64,000 bases of DNA from Clostridiales bacterium UBA1316 (GTDB taxonomy: Bacteria > Bacillota > Clostridia > Oscillospirales > Oscillospiraceae). Positions 1 through 7,838 of the stretch are shown here, in pieces. The DNA lies in contig DBTM01000036.1 of NCBI GenBank assembly GCA_002307055.1, positions 1 to 64,000 on the forward strand, read 5' to 3'. Within the stretch, counting starts at the first letter, position 1. Each line of letters opens with the position of its first letter. The position numbers and the translations under genes were made by a program. Under the pieces are notes generated by a model, which ran no database searches, was not told the DNA's origin, and saw nothing but the letters and a program-made list of their open reading frames with translations.

Positions 1-128
1 GGGACGGTTAGCGTGAAACCAACGCAGGCAGACGAGCGAAAAAAGGGAACAACAAATAAACCCCTGGAAATGTAGTTGAAAATCAGGAGAAATATGCTAA
101 TATAAAAACTGGCGATTTTCGTATAGGG

Positions 129-1283
129 TTAGGTTTGGGCTTCTATTGGGTAAGGCTGATAATAAGTATTGTCACGGAGAATGGCATATACGGCAGATAA
201 CAGCTTACGGGCGATGGCGATGATGGTTTTGCTGTCGCCCAGCCTCTTGACGTGAGACCAATACCAATCCCTATACGGGGATTTTTTGCTTTTTCTAGCC
301 GCGTGAGCGGATTGGCAAAGGATGGGCTTCAGATAACTGTTACCCTTCAGAATTTTTTTGGACTTCACCTTTCCGGCGCTCTCGTCGTTTCTTGGCGTAA
401 GTCCCGCCCAGGAACATATCTGTTCAGGAGAAGCGAAGCTCTCGCTGGGCTTGTCCGTAATTTCCGCCAGGACCAAAAGAGCGGCGATCTCATCGAAACC
501 GGGAACGGAGTCAATTTGCTGCAGAGCGGTCTTGTAAGGTTCCGCAACTTCACGCATGAGATCAACGAGCCTTGCCAAATCATCAACTGCCCGTTCATAC
601 TTGTCCAGCAGGAAAGCTAAGAGGCACCTTTCACTCTTGTTTAGCGTACCGGATATGGCTTCGTAAATTTCTTCAGGAGTATGCTTGACCGTACCGGCTA
701 TACAGCGGCGTATCTCATCTACAGATATATAGCCTTTTTCAGCAAGCACATGAAGAATATTAAGTCCGGTCTTAGTGAATATATCGCTCAGGACAGAAGA
801 AAGCTTAAAGCCATATGCCTGAAGGAGCTTCTCAGTACGGTTAATATAGCGTGATTTCTCACCAACGCATTTTTCGTATGTCCGAGCGATTTCTCTAAGA
901 TCCCTAAAGATTCGGTCAGGGACGAAGCTCGGTTCAAGCAGCCCGTGCTGAAAAAGAGTAGCTATCCACTGAGCATCTTTCTTGTCTGTCTTTCGTCCGG
1001 GTACATTCCTCATGTGATGAGCGTTGACAACATAGATATTTTCAACGTATTCTCTGCTTTCAATAATCTCATAAATGGGCTTCCAGTAAACGCCGGTACT
1101 CTCCATAGCAACACTGTAACAGTCATTCTTGTCCAGCCATTCCGTAAACAATTTCAGTCCCGAGGGAGAGTTTTGAAATTGCGCTCTGATTTCTTCTGCT
1201 TGATTAAAACCTTTCAGAATACATGCCTCAATCATTTCGTTGTGTACATCGATCCCGCAGCAGCAATAAAGAATAGCTTGCAT
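129..1283 (-). CDS. IS110-family transposase (DEDD recombinase)
   Basis: This 384-residue protein has the two-domain layout of IS110 enzymes. The N-terminal RuvC-like DEDD domain shows GIDVH with Asp12, Glu61 in the MESTG motif, and Asp100/Asp103 in TDKKDA. The C-terminal transposase_20 domain shows SWAGLTPRNDESAGK, where Ser292 is the likely nucleophile. Length and motifs are those of a full-length enzyme with no frameshift, so it may be active. Members of this family use a structured bridge RNA encoded in a non-coding flank to choose target and donor sites. A ribosome site (AAGGAGG) precedes the start. The identification is firm; whether it belongs to the IS110 or IS1111 group was not settled. 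Confidence 0.93.
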   Translation of the reverse strand: MQAILYCCCGIDVHNEMIEACILKGFNQAEEIRAQFQNSPSGLKLFTEWLDKNDCYSVAMESTGVYWKPIYEIIESREYVENIYVVNAHHMRNVPGRKTDKKDAQWIATLFQHGLLEPSFVPDRIFRDLREIARTYEKCVGEKSRYINRTEKLLQAYGFKLSSVLSDIFTKTGLNILHVLAEKGYISVDEIRRCIAGTVKHTPEEIYEAISGTLNKSERCLLAFLLDKYERAVDDLARLVDLMREVAEPYKTALQQIDSVPGFDEIAALLVLAEITDKPSESFASPEQICSWAGLTPRNDESAGKVKSKKILKGNSYLKPILCQSAHAARKSKKSPYRDWYWSHVKRLGDSKTIIAIARKLLSAVYAILRDNTYYQPYPIEAQT

Positions 1284-1407
1284 TTTATGTACCTCCTTGA
1301 GATAAATATTTTACAGGCTGTTCAATTCAGTGAAGTTGTAGTTTAGCGTACACCGTCTAGCGGTAATTGTGTGTACACCGGATTGATAGGCCCCGTTCTA
1401 AAACGCG
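1284..1407 (-). ncRNA. candidate bridge RNA region of the IS110 element
   Basis: This is the non-coding flank upstream of the transposase start. IS110-group elements encode the bridge RNA here, whereas IS1111-group elements use the downstream flank (here 14-128). The flank contains two near-identical GTGTACRC segments around 1348 and 1371 that could form internal loops. No fold was computed, so this is a position-based inference. Confidence 0.3.
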
Positions 1408-1428
1408 TTCTCACCGCAAACCGTCCCT
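1408..1428 (+). repeat. right half of an interrupted REP-like hairpin
   Basis: The segment CCGCAAACCGTCCCT matches the reverse complement of the first 13 bases of the window apart from one internal mismatch. Together they give a 12-bp stem with a short loop once the IS110 element is removed. A related intact hairpin lies at 14531-14579. From 1429 to 1583 no gene or clear signal was seen. Confidence 0.5.
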
Positions 1429-1583
1429 CGGCCTTTTGCCTGCTCTCCCAGTATACCATATCGGTTTCATCCATTGTGTGTGCCCTCTTTCGGGCATGAC
1501 TCGTTCTCCGTTTGAAAAGCACACTTCATCACATTGTAATGATGATATGATTTAACGTTCCGCACCCTCCACCGCATACAAAC

Positions 1584-1621
1584 AGGGGACAGTTCGGGCC
1601 ACCCCGCCCAAACTGTCCCCT
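1584..1621 (-). terminator. hairpin downstream of livF
   Basis: The arms 1584-1599 and 1606-1621 pair over 15 of 16 positions around a 6-base loop. The hairpin lies 20 bases past the livF stop codon and probably ends or stabilises the liv transcript. It has only a weak T-tract, and its GGGGACAGTT core resembles the REP-like hairpins elsewhere in the window. Confidence 0.5.
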
Positions 1622-1641
1622 ATCTAATTCTATGCCGCCTC

Positions 1642-2340
1642 TCACGCCCCCAGATAAGCCGCCTTCACCGCGTCGTTGCTCAGCAGCTCTTTCCCGGGGC
1701 CGGAGAGGGTGATGCGGCCGGTTTCCATGACGTAGCCGATGTCGGCGATTTGGAGGGCCATGTTGGCGTTTTGCTCGATGAGGAGGATGGTGAGGCCCTG
1801 CTTGTGGATTTCGCGGATGATGTCGAAGATACCGCGGACGACGATGGGGGCCAGGCCCAGGGACGGCTCGTCCATCATCATGAGCTTCGGGCGGGACATG
1901 AGGGCCCGGCCGACAGCGAGCATCTGCTGCTCTCCGCCGGAGAGCGTGCCGCCGAGCTGCCAGGAACGCTCCTTCAGGCGGGGGAAGAGGTCATACACCC
2001 AGCGGAGGTCGTCGTCTAAGCTGTCATTGCGCAGATAAGCGCCGATCCTGAGGTTTTCCAGAACCGTCAGGTCGGGGAAAATTTTGCGGCCCTCGGGTAC
2101 CAGGGTAATGCCGCGCTTGACGATGACTTCCGGGTTTTTGCCTGTGATATCCTCGCCGAGATACTCGATTTTACCCTTGCCGGGCTTGACGAGACCGGAG
2201 ATGGAACGAAGCGTCGTGCTTTTTCCGGCGCCGTTGGCGCCGATGAGGGTGACAATCGTATTTTCCGGCACCTCAAACGATATACCCTTGACGGCTTCGA
2301 TGCCGCCGTAATTGACCTTCAGGTCCGTTATTTTAAGCAT
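1642..2340 (-). CDS. livF: branched-chain amino acid ABC transporter ATP-binding protein LivF
   Basis: This is the second cytoplasmic ATPase of a high-affinity branched-chain amino acid importer. It carries Walker A GANGAGKS (about residues 34-41), the ABC signature LSGGEQQ and Walker B LMMMDEPS, followed by the LGLAP segment typical of LivF. A start at 2340 (MLKITDL) is preferred over the in-frame ATG at 2367. It gives the usual LivF N-terminus and overlaps the end of livG by only 8 bases, as expected for translational coupling. It is the last gene of the livKHMGF operon. Confidence 0.95.
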   Translation of the reverse strand: MLKITDLKVNYGGIEAVKGISFEVPENTIVTLIGANGAGKSTTLRSISGLVKPGKGKIEYLGEDITGKNPEVIVKRGITLVPEGRKIFPDLTVLENLRIGAYLRNDSLDDDLRWVYDLFPRLKERSWQLGGTLSGGEQQMLAVGRALMSRPKLMMMDEPSLGLAPIVVRGIFDIIREIHKQGLTILLIEQNANMALQIADIGYVMETGRITLSGPGKELLSNDAVKAAYLGA

Positions 2341-3175
2341 CCTCGGCCACCCCCAGATACGCTTCAATCACGCGCTTATTGTTTTGAACTTCCTCGGGCG
2401 ATCCGTGCGCGATGAGCTTGCCGAAGTCCTGGACGTAAATGCGGTCGGATATCCGCATGACGAGATCCATGTGATGCTCGATGAGCAGGACCGTCAGATG
2501 GTATTTGTCTTTAATCTGAACGATAAACTGCGCCAGCTCCTGCGTCTCCTGCGGATTCATCCCCGCCGCGGGCTCGTCGAGGAGCAGAAGCTTCGGGCTT
2601 GTCGCCAGTGCGCGGGAGATTTCCAGGCGGCGCTGCAGGCCGTACGGCAGGCTGCTGGCCAGATCGTCCTTCATGGGGAGCAATGCCTGCTCCTCGAGCA
2701 GCGCCAGGCACTCATCCCGCGCGCGTTTTTCCTCTTTGTAGTTTAAGCGGAAGGTGGCGGAAAACACGTTCTGTCTGGCGCGCATATGCTTGGCGATGAG
2801 CACGTTTTCATAAACCGTCATGCTCTTAAATAGCCGGATATTCTGGAAGGTGCGCGCGATGCCGAGCTTTGTGATCTGGTCGGGCGTCGGCTTGAGCACC
2901 TTGGTGAATTTGCCGTTGTCCTCACCGGCGTAGAGCTTTTTCATTTTGCCCTGCGGATGGTTTGAGACGATGGTATTTCCGCAGAAGCTGACACACCCGT
3001 TCGTCGGCTCATAAACGCCTGTGATGCAGTTGAAGGTCGTCGTTTTGCCAGCCCCGTTCGGGCCGATCAGAGCGACGATTTCGCCGTCATCCACGTCAAT
3101 GGAGAGGTTGTTGACGGCAATGACGCCGCCGAATTGCATTGTCATGTTTTCCACATGCAATATGTTGGCACTCAT
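2333..3175 (-). CDS. livG: branched-chain amino acid ABC transporter ATP-binding protein LivG
   Basis: This is the first ATPase subunit of the Liv importer, 280 residues. Walker A GPNGAGKT, the signature region PYGLQRRLEISRAL and Walker B LLLLDEPAAGMNP are all present. The insert after the Walker A strand and the C-terminal EAYLG motif are typical of LivG. The start overlaps the livM stop in an ATGA arrangement, and a GGAGGGGG ribosome site lies inside the end of livM. Each heterodimer of LivG and LivF powers one LivH/LivM pore. Confidence 0.95.
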   Translation of the reverse strand: MSANILHVENMTMQFGGVIAVNNLSIDVDDGEIVALIGPNGAGKTTTFNCITGVYEPTNGCVSFCGNTIVSNHPQGKMKKLYAGEDNGKFTKVLKPTPDQITKLGIARTFQNIRLFKSMTVYENVLIAKHMRARQNVFSATFRLNYKEEKRARDECLALLEEQALLPMKDDLASSLPYGLQRRLEISRALATSPKLLLLDEPAAGMNPQETQELAQFIVQIKDKYHLTVLLIEHHMDLVMRISDRIYVQDFGKLIAHGSPEEVQNNKRVIEAYLGVAEDA

Positions 3176-4254
3176 TTTATAACCCCCTCCTTCTTCCTGG
3201 TCAGCAGCCTGACGAAGAACCGGCGTATGGTGCCGAATATTTTATAAGAGATCTCTTTGTCGCCCATGATGCCGTGTGAGTAGAACAAAACAACAATCAT
3301 GATGATGACCGAGAAGACGACCTTCCTGAAGCCGGAGCTCAGGAGCGGCACCTTAAACGCGCCTATATACGTATCGGCGTCGAGGAACCGGAGCCACCAT
3401 TCGCTGGCCGCGATAAACAGGAACGAGGACAGCACGCTGCCCGTCACCGAGCCCAGCCCGCCGATGACGACGATGAGCAGAATCTCATATGTCATCGCGG
3501 ATTTGAAGGCGCTGGCCTGCACCGTCGTCTGATACATTGCCAGCAGCGCCCCGCCGACTCCGGCAAAGAAGCAGCTGATCGTGAAGGACAGCTGTTTGTG
3601 CTTGGCTAAATTGATGCCCATTGCCTCCGCCGCGATTTCATCGTCCCGGATTGCCTTGAAGGCGCGCCCGTATGAGGAATTAATCAGGAGGACGATGATG
3701 GCGATGCAGAGCCCCGAGACGATAAAAGGGAAGAGCACCGAATCAAAGGTGGGGAATTTTTTCAGCAGATTGGAGGCGTTCGTGACCGGCCCCAGAGCAT
3801 CCCACTGGAAAAACGCGCGGATAATCTCAGCAAAACCGAGCGTCGCAATCGCCAGATAATCGCTCTTGAGCCTTAAGACAGGCAGCCCGATGAGAAAAGC
3901 GAAAATCGCCGCGGCGATACCAGCCAGGATAATTGCGACAAATACCGGAACCGTAAAGCCGATGATGCCGCCGTTAAAGTATTGGTAAACAGCCGCGTGC
4001 GAGGCCAGCGGAATCGTAAAAATGGCGTATGTATACGCCCCGATGAGCATAAAGCCCGCCTGACCAAGTGAAAAGAGCCCGGTAAAGCCGTTGACAAGAT
4101 TCATGGAAACAGCGACAAGCGCGTAAATCGCGCCTTTTTTCAAAACAACGAACAGCATGGAGCCCGACGGCATCACCTGCTCGAGAATCGTCACAGTAAT
4201 AAACACAGCGGCAATGAGGACGGCGGTAATAATCAGATTTTTTCTATTATTCAT
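3172..4254 (-). CDS. livM: branched-chain amino acid ABC transporter permease LivM
   Basis: This is an integral membrane permease of 360 residues with about eight to ten hydrophobic segments. It has the LivM core motifs VSMNLVNGFTGLFSLGQAGF and RDDEIAAEAMGINLAKHK, the latter being the ATPase-contacting loop. The C-terminal tail is basic and cytoplasmic. It is separated from livH by 11 bases and overlaps livG by 4. It forms the heteromeric channel with LivH. The ligand could be leucine, isoleucine or valine, but Liv-type systems also carry other amino acids or amides. Confidence 0.95.
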   Translation of the reverse strand: MNNRKNLIITAVLIAAVFITVTILEQVMPSGSMLFVVLKKGAIYALVAVSMNLVNGFTGLFSLGQAGFMLIGAYTYAIFTIPLASHAAVYQYFNGGIIGFTVPVFVAIILAGIAAAIFAFLIGLPVLRLKSDYLAIATLGFAEIIRAFFQWDALGPVTNASNLLKKFPTFDSVLFPFIVSGLCIAIIVLLINSSYGRAFKAIRDDEIAAEAMGINLAKHKQLSFTISCFFAGVGGALLAMYQTTVQASAFKSAMTYEILLIVVIGGLGSVTGSVLSSFLFIAASEWWLRFLDADTYIGAFKVPLLSSGFRKVVFSVIIMIVVLFYSHGIMGDKEISYKIFGTIRRFFVRLLTRKKEGVIK

Positions 4255-4265
4255 AGCACTCCATC

Positions 4266-5150
4266 CTACACCTTATCCGTAAATTTCTCGCCGAAGAGCC
4301 CCGTGGGCTTCGCGACAAGAATAATAATAAGGAGCGCGAACGTAAAGGCGTCCGAAAAGGTTGTCAGCCCCGCGCCTTTGATGATGTTTTCGCAGATGCC
4401 GATGATAAAAGCGCCCACAACAGCCCCTGGTATACTCCCGATACCGCCGAATACCGCCGCGACGAAAGCCTTCAGCCCCGGCATAGAGCCCGAGGTCGGC
4501 GTAACGGTCGTGTAGTTGGAGAAATACAGCAGCGAGCCGATGGCGGCAAGCAGCGAGCCGATAATAAAGGTTGTGCTGATAACGGCGTTAATTTTTATCC
4601 CCATCAGCTGGCTTGTTTCAAAATCGCGTGAAACGGCGCGCATCGCCATGCCGATCTTCGTATGCTTGATGATAAGCACCAGCGCGACGACGAGCACGAT
4701 AGTTAAAATAGGCGTCACAATCGTTACCATTTTCGTCGTAGCCGTGCCGACAACGACGGAGTCGCTGATCCATGGGATTTTCGGATATTGTTTGGCAAGA
4801 CCGCTTGTAATATACCAGGCGCAGTTTTGAAAGAGATACGATACGCCGATGGCGCTGATCATGATAGACATGCGCGGCGCCGAACGCAGCGGCTTATAAG
4901 CGACGCGCTCCACGGCAAAGCCCAAAAATACCGTGATGATAATCACGAGCGGTATGGAGAAATAAATCGGCATTGTCGCCGTCAGATACACCATCATGAA
5001 CCCTGCGATCATGAAGATATCACCGTGGGCAAAATTGATGAGCCTGAGTATACCGTAGACCATCGTGTAACCGATAGCAATCAGCGCGTATTGACCGCCG
5101 ACTGAAATACCGGCCAGAAGGTATGGCAGATTAGCATGGATGATGTCCAT
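4266..5150 (-). CDS. livH: branched-chain amino acid ABC transporter permease LivH
   Basis: This is the second pore subunit, 294 residues and strongly hydrophobic. It has the LivH hallmarks ALIAIGYTMVYGILRLINFAHGD near the N-terminus (given here only as a label for positions 23-45) and the EAA-like loop RAVSRDFETSQLMGI. The start is fixed by GGAGG six bases upstream. A GC-rich hairpin (5189-5211) separates it from the binding protein gene. Confidence 0.94.
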   Translation of the reverse strand: MDIIHANLPYLLAGISVGGQYALIAIGYTMVYGILRLINFAHGDIFMIAGFMMVYLTATMPIYFSIPLVIIITVFLGFAVERVAYKPLRSAPRMSIMISAIGVSYLFQNCAWYITSGLAKQYPKIPWISDSVVVGTATTKMVTIVTPILTIVLVVALVLIIKHTKIGMAMRAVSRDFETSQLMGIKINAVISTTFIIGSLLAAIGSLLYFSNYTTVTPTSGSMPGLKAFVAAVFGGIGSIPGAVVGAFIIGICENIIKGAGLTTFSDAFTFALLIIILVAKPTGLFGEKFTDKV

Positions 5151-5188
5151 AATGAACCTCCGTTATGTGGCTGTCTTCAGCGTAACGC

Positions 5189-5211
5189 GGCGGGGGCGCG
5201 AAGCCCCCGCC
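5189..5211 (-). terminator. intercistronic hairpin between livK and livH
   Basis: A perfect 9-bp GC stem (GGCGGGGGC / GCCCCCGCC) with a 5-base loop follows the binding protein gene and has no T-tract. Such hairpins commonly stabilise the upstream mRNA or act as partial terminators, giving more binding protein than permease. That role is inferred. Confidence 0.6.
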
Positions 5212-5234
5212 TATAAGCCGGATAAATTGCCGGA

Positions 5235-6428
5235 TTATTTGACGCCCTGAACAATTTCGAACTTCCAGGTGCCGTCCGTTGTGTTGACGCTCTTAATGAA
5301 CGCGACGCTGCGGATGGCGTCGCCGACCGTATCGAACTTAATGTCGCCGGTGACACCGGTATAGGTCGTCGCGGGCAGCGCGGCAAGGATCTTGGCAGAA
5401 TCGACGCTGCCGGCGTTCTTGATGGACTGGAGCGCTGTCATATACGCGTCGTAGCCCAGTGCGGAAACAGCCGCCACGACGTCATTGCCGCCGTTGTTGG
5501 TTTTCTTGTCGCTGTTCGCGTTGAGCCATGCTTTAAAATCGGTGACGAACTTGGCGCCGGAGGCGGACTTGTCGCCCTCGTCAAAGAAGGTGGACACGCC
5601 GATTTTCAGGCTGGTGCCCTTGGCCGCGTTGAGGATAACGGAGCTGTCCCACGTGTCGCCGGCCAGCAGCGGCATTTTGAGACCCTGCGAAGCGGCCTGG
5701 CTGATAATCAGGGAAGCGGCTTCCGTTGAAGTCGGCGCAAAGAGGACGTCCGCGTTCTCATTGGCTGCCTTCGTCAGATACGCGGTAAAGTCGCTGTTGC
5801 CTTCCTGGAAGGATTCCTCGATAACCTTGCCGCCGAGCTTTTCAAAGGCTTCTTTGAAGTATTTGCCCAGGCCGACGGAATAGTCGTCGCCGAGCTTGGT
5901 GAGGACATACGCCGTCTTTGCCTTGTACTGGTCGACAGCGTAGTTGGCAAGCACTGTGCCCTGGAACGGATCAAGATAGCAGATGCGGAAATAAATGTCG
6001 TTGCCCTGCGTGACCGCCGGGTTGGTGCAGGAAATGCCGATTGCGGGGATACCGGCCTTGGCGAAGATATCCGTCGCCGCGATGCAGACGCCCGAGCCGT
6101 AGGAGCCGAGTACGAGCTTGCAGCCGTCGCTGACTAGCGTGGAAGCAGCCGAAGGAGCCTTGTCGGCTGAGGATTCGTTATCGACGATATTGAGCTCGAT
6201 CTTATAGGTCTTGCCGCCGACATCGATTGTATTCACCTGAGAATTCGCGAATTGGATGCCGAGAACCTCCTGCTTGCCGCCGGCGCCGTTATCGCCGGAA
6301 GAAGGTTCAAACACACCTATCTTAATGGTATCGCTGGTGTCGCCGGACGTCGCCGGTTTGCTGCTGCATCCTGTGATGAGCAGCGCACTCATGCAAAGAA
6401 CAAGTACGATTGCTAGAAATTTTTTCAT
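5235..6428 (-). CDS. livK: branched-chain amino acid ABC transporter substrate-binding lipoprotein (LivK type)
   Basis: This is a 397-residue extracellular receptor of the periplasmic-binding-protein type I fold. It starts at MKKFLAIV, 8 to 10 bases after a GGGAGG site; longer in-frame starts upstream would destroy the signal peptide. The lipobox ITGC gives a diacylglyceryl cysteine near residue 21, as expected for a Gram-positive anchor. The domain motifs IKIGVFEPSSGDNGAGG and the GSYGSGVCIAATDIFAKAGIP segment are typical of Peripla_BP_6. It heads the liv operon. Confidence 0.95.
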   Translation of the reverse strand: MKKFLAIVLVLCMSALLITGCSSKPATSGDTSDTIKIGVFEPSSGDNGAGGKQEVLGIQFANSQVNTIDVGGKTYKIELNIVDNESSADKAPSAASTLVSDGCKLVLGSYGSGVCIAATDIFAKAGIPAIGISCTNPAVTQGNDIYFRICYLDPFQGTVLANYAVDQYKAKTAYVLTKLGDDYSVGLGKYFKEAFEKLGGKVIEESFQEGNSDFTAYLTKAANENADVLFAPTSTEAASLIISQAASQGLKMPLLAGDTWDSSVILNAAKGTSLKIGVSTFFDEGDKSASGAKFVTDFKAWLNANSDKKTNNGGNDVVAAVSALGYDAYMTALQSIKNAGSVDSAKILAALPATTYTGVTGDIKFDTVGDAIRSVAFIKSVNTTDGTWKFEIVQGVK

Positions 6429-6504
6429 TTCACATTTTCCTCCCCAATATTCTTTCCAGACGCGTATCCGTCTGCCCTTGATTGACAGACATAGCATAGA
6501 AGTA

Positions 6505-6533
6505 ATTTTACACGGTAAAGCCCGATAGCGCAA
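6505..6533 (-). promoter_or_regulatory. candidate sigma-A promoter of the liv operon
   Basis: Read on the minus strand, TTGCGC is followed after exactly 17 bases by TAAAAT, about 75 bases upstream of livK. The spacing and the -10 box fit a vegetative promoter, and the -35 box is weak. Confidence 0.5.
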
Positions 6534-6640
6534 GACAAAATTTACAAAAATGCATTATTAATTAAAGCGAAAATTATTTAATTTAACGAAGTAAGACAGT
6601 AATGTGATAAATCGATAACGCGAAAGACAAGCCCGCCCGA

Positions 6641-7642
6641 TTATCCGCCGCTGATTTCACCGGCTAAACTGCGCGAAAAAAACCGGCGGATTTCATCGAT
6701 ATCCTCCGTCTGTCCCAGGCACCACATCAGCTTCGTGACGGCGGCCTCCGTCGTCATGTCCTTGGCCTGGATGATGCCCGTATGCTCCACCAGGCGCATC
6801 CCGGTCTGATACATGGAAAAATCGCTCGATTCATAAAGGCACTGGCTGCAGACCACGATAATCATCCCGCTGTCCGCCAGCGACTGCAGCGCGGAAATGA
6901 GGTTCCGCCGCATAAAATGCATTCCGCCCGCGCCGAAGGCCTCGATAATGATACCCTTGCAGCCCGAATCCCGCAGCATTTCCAGGATATTCGGATTCAG
7001 CCCCGGTATTATTTTAATCAGGCACACCTCCGAGCAAAGCGCGTCCTTTAGCGCGTATATACCGCCCGGCGGCGTCATCAGCTCGTCCCGGATAATCAGC
7101 CCCCCGACGTCGACCTTCGCCACCGGCGGGCAGTTGATGCTTTCAAAAGCGTCAAAGCTCATCGTCCGCACCTTGACGGCCCGGCTCCCGCGCAGCACCT
7201 TCCTGTTGAAGGCCAGATAAACGCCGCCGTACCCGCTGGCCGCCATCGCAAAAGCGCACAGCAGGTTGTCCTTGGCATCCGTCAGCGGATGGGAGATAGG
7301 CAGCTGCGACCCCGTCAGCACCACCGGAATCGGAATATTTTGCAACATATAAGACAGCACCGAGGACGTATAAGCCATCGTATCCGTACCGTGCGTCACC
7401 ACCACGCCGTCAAAATCGCGATAGGCGTTATGAATTGCCCGGGCAATAATCTGCCATTCCTCCGGCTGGATATTCGAGCTGTCCAGCTGAAAGAGGTCGT
7501 GCGTCGTCACATCGTACTGCCCGGCAATCGGGCCGACGGCATTCATAATATCGCCGCTCAGCAGCCCGGGCCTCAGCCCCTCTTTGCTCGCCTCCGAAGC
7601 AATCGTCCCCCCCGTGGTGACCAGCAGTATTTTCTTCTTCAT
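6641..7642 (-). CDS. ansA: L-asparaginase, cytoplasmic type
   Basis: The enzyme hydrolyses L-asparagine to aspartate and ammonia. The N-terminal signature VTTGGTIAS holds the first catalytic Thr (residue 10), and VVTHGTDTMAYTSS holds the second Thr-Asp pair (86-87). At 333 residues and with no signal peptide it fits the cytoplasmic type. A GGGGAGG site sits just before the ATG at 7642. An open frame extends further upstream, but it would overlap a repeat and the next gene and has no ribosome site. A role together with the adjacent Liv importer in amino acid or amide use is plausible but inferred. Confidence 0.93.
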   Translation of the reverse strand: MKKKILLVTTGGTIASEASKEGLRPGLLSGDIMNAVGPIAGQYDVTTHDLFQLDSSNIQPEEWQIIARAIHNAYRDFDGVVVTHGTDTMAYTSSVLSYMLQNIPIPVVLTGSQLPISHPLTDAKDNLLCAFAMAASGYGGVYLAFNRKVLRGSRAVKVRTMSFDAFESINCPPVAKVDVGGLIIRDELMTPPGGIYALKDALCSEVCLIKIIPGLNPNILEMLRDSGCKGIIIEAFGAGGMHFMRRNLISALQSLADSGMIIVVCSQCLYESSDFSMYQTGMRLVEHTGIIQAKDMTTEAAVTKLMWCLGQTEDIDEIRRFFSRSLAGEISGG

Positions 7643-7693
7643 ATATCCTCCCCGTACATATAGTAACTCCCCCGGCAGCATCCGTCCATTTTC

Positions 7694-7738
7694 AGGCTCC
7701 TTTTGAAAGGAGCTCCCGCGCAGCGGGTGAGGATTGTC
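7694..7738 (+). repeat. double-hairpin interspersed repeat (GGCTCC...GAGGATTGTC family)
   Basis: The unit has a first hairpin AGGCTCCTTTTGAAAGGAGCT, a second CCCGC/GCGGG hairpin, and the conserved tail TGAGGATTGTC followed by TGTGCCGCGTAA. The same family occurs at 10856-10882 (partial), 12771-13019 (tandem), 32051-32104 and 46393-46446. It is non-coding and lies between two genes. Confidence 0.75.
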
Positions 7739-7758
7739 TCTTGTGCCGCGTAAATCCA

Positions 7759-7797
7759 TCCATGGTTCGCAGGAACAGTCCATGGTTCGCAGGACAG
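7759..7797 (+). repeat. two 20-bp direct repeats
   Basis: The sequence TCCATGGTTCGCAGGA occurs twice with a 20-bp period in the spacer between the URO-D gene and the asparaginase gene. A role is not evident. Confidence 0.7.
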
Positions 7798-7838
7798 CCC
7801 GCCGCCTCAGCGTATCCAGCATGAATGAGTTTATGTTA

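Larger units (their letters stand above)
14..1407 (-). mobile_element. IS110-family insertion sequence
   Basis: The element is defined by the transposase gene plus short flanks: about 124 bp before the start codon (1284-1407) and 115 bp after the stop (14-128). The boundaries are inferred. Positions 1-13 and 1408-1428 together rebuild a REP-like hairpin (GGGACGGTT, one mismatch, GCG, paired with CGC...AACCGTCCC), so the sequence between them looks inserted. GCG stands at 11-13 and again at 1405-1407 and could be the shared core. IS110 elements have no classical terminal inverted repeats and none were seen. The exact ends are uncertain by several bases. Confidence 0.6.

Noticed and set aside
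5235..6533. A longer start for the Liv binding protein at 6533
   Set aside because: It would place 35 residues before the signal peptide and lacks a ribosome site; the start at 6428 has GGGAGG.
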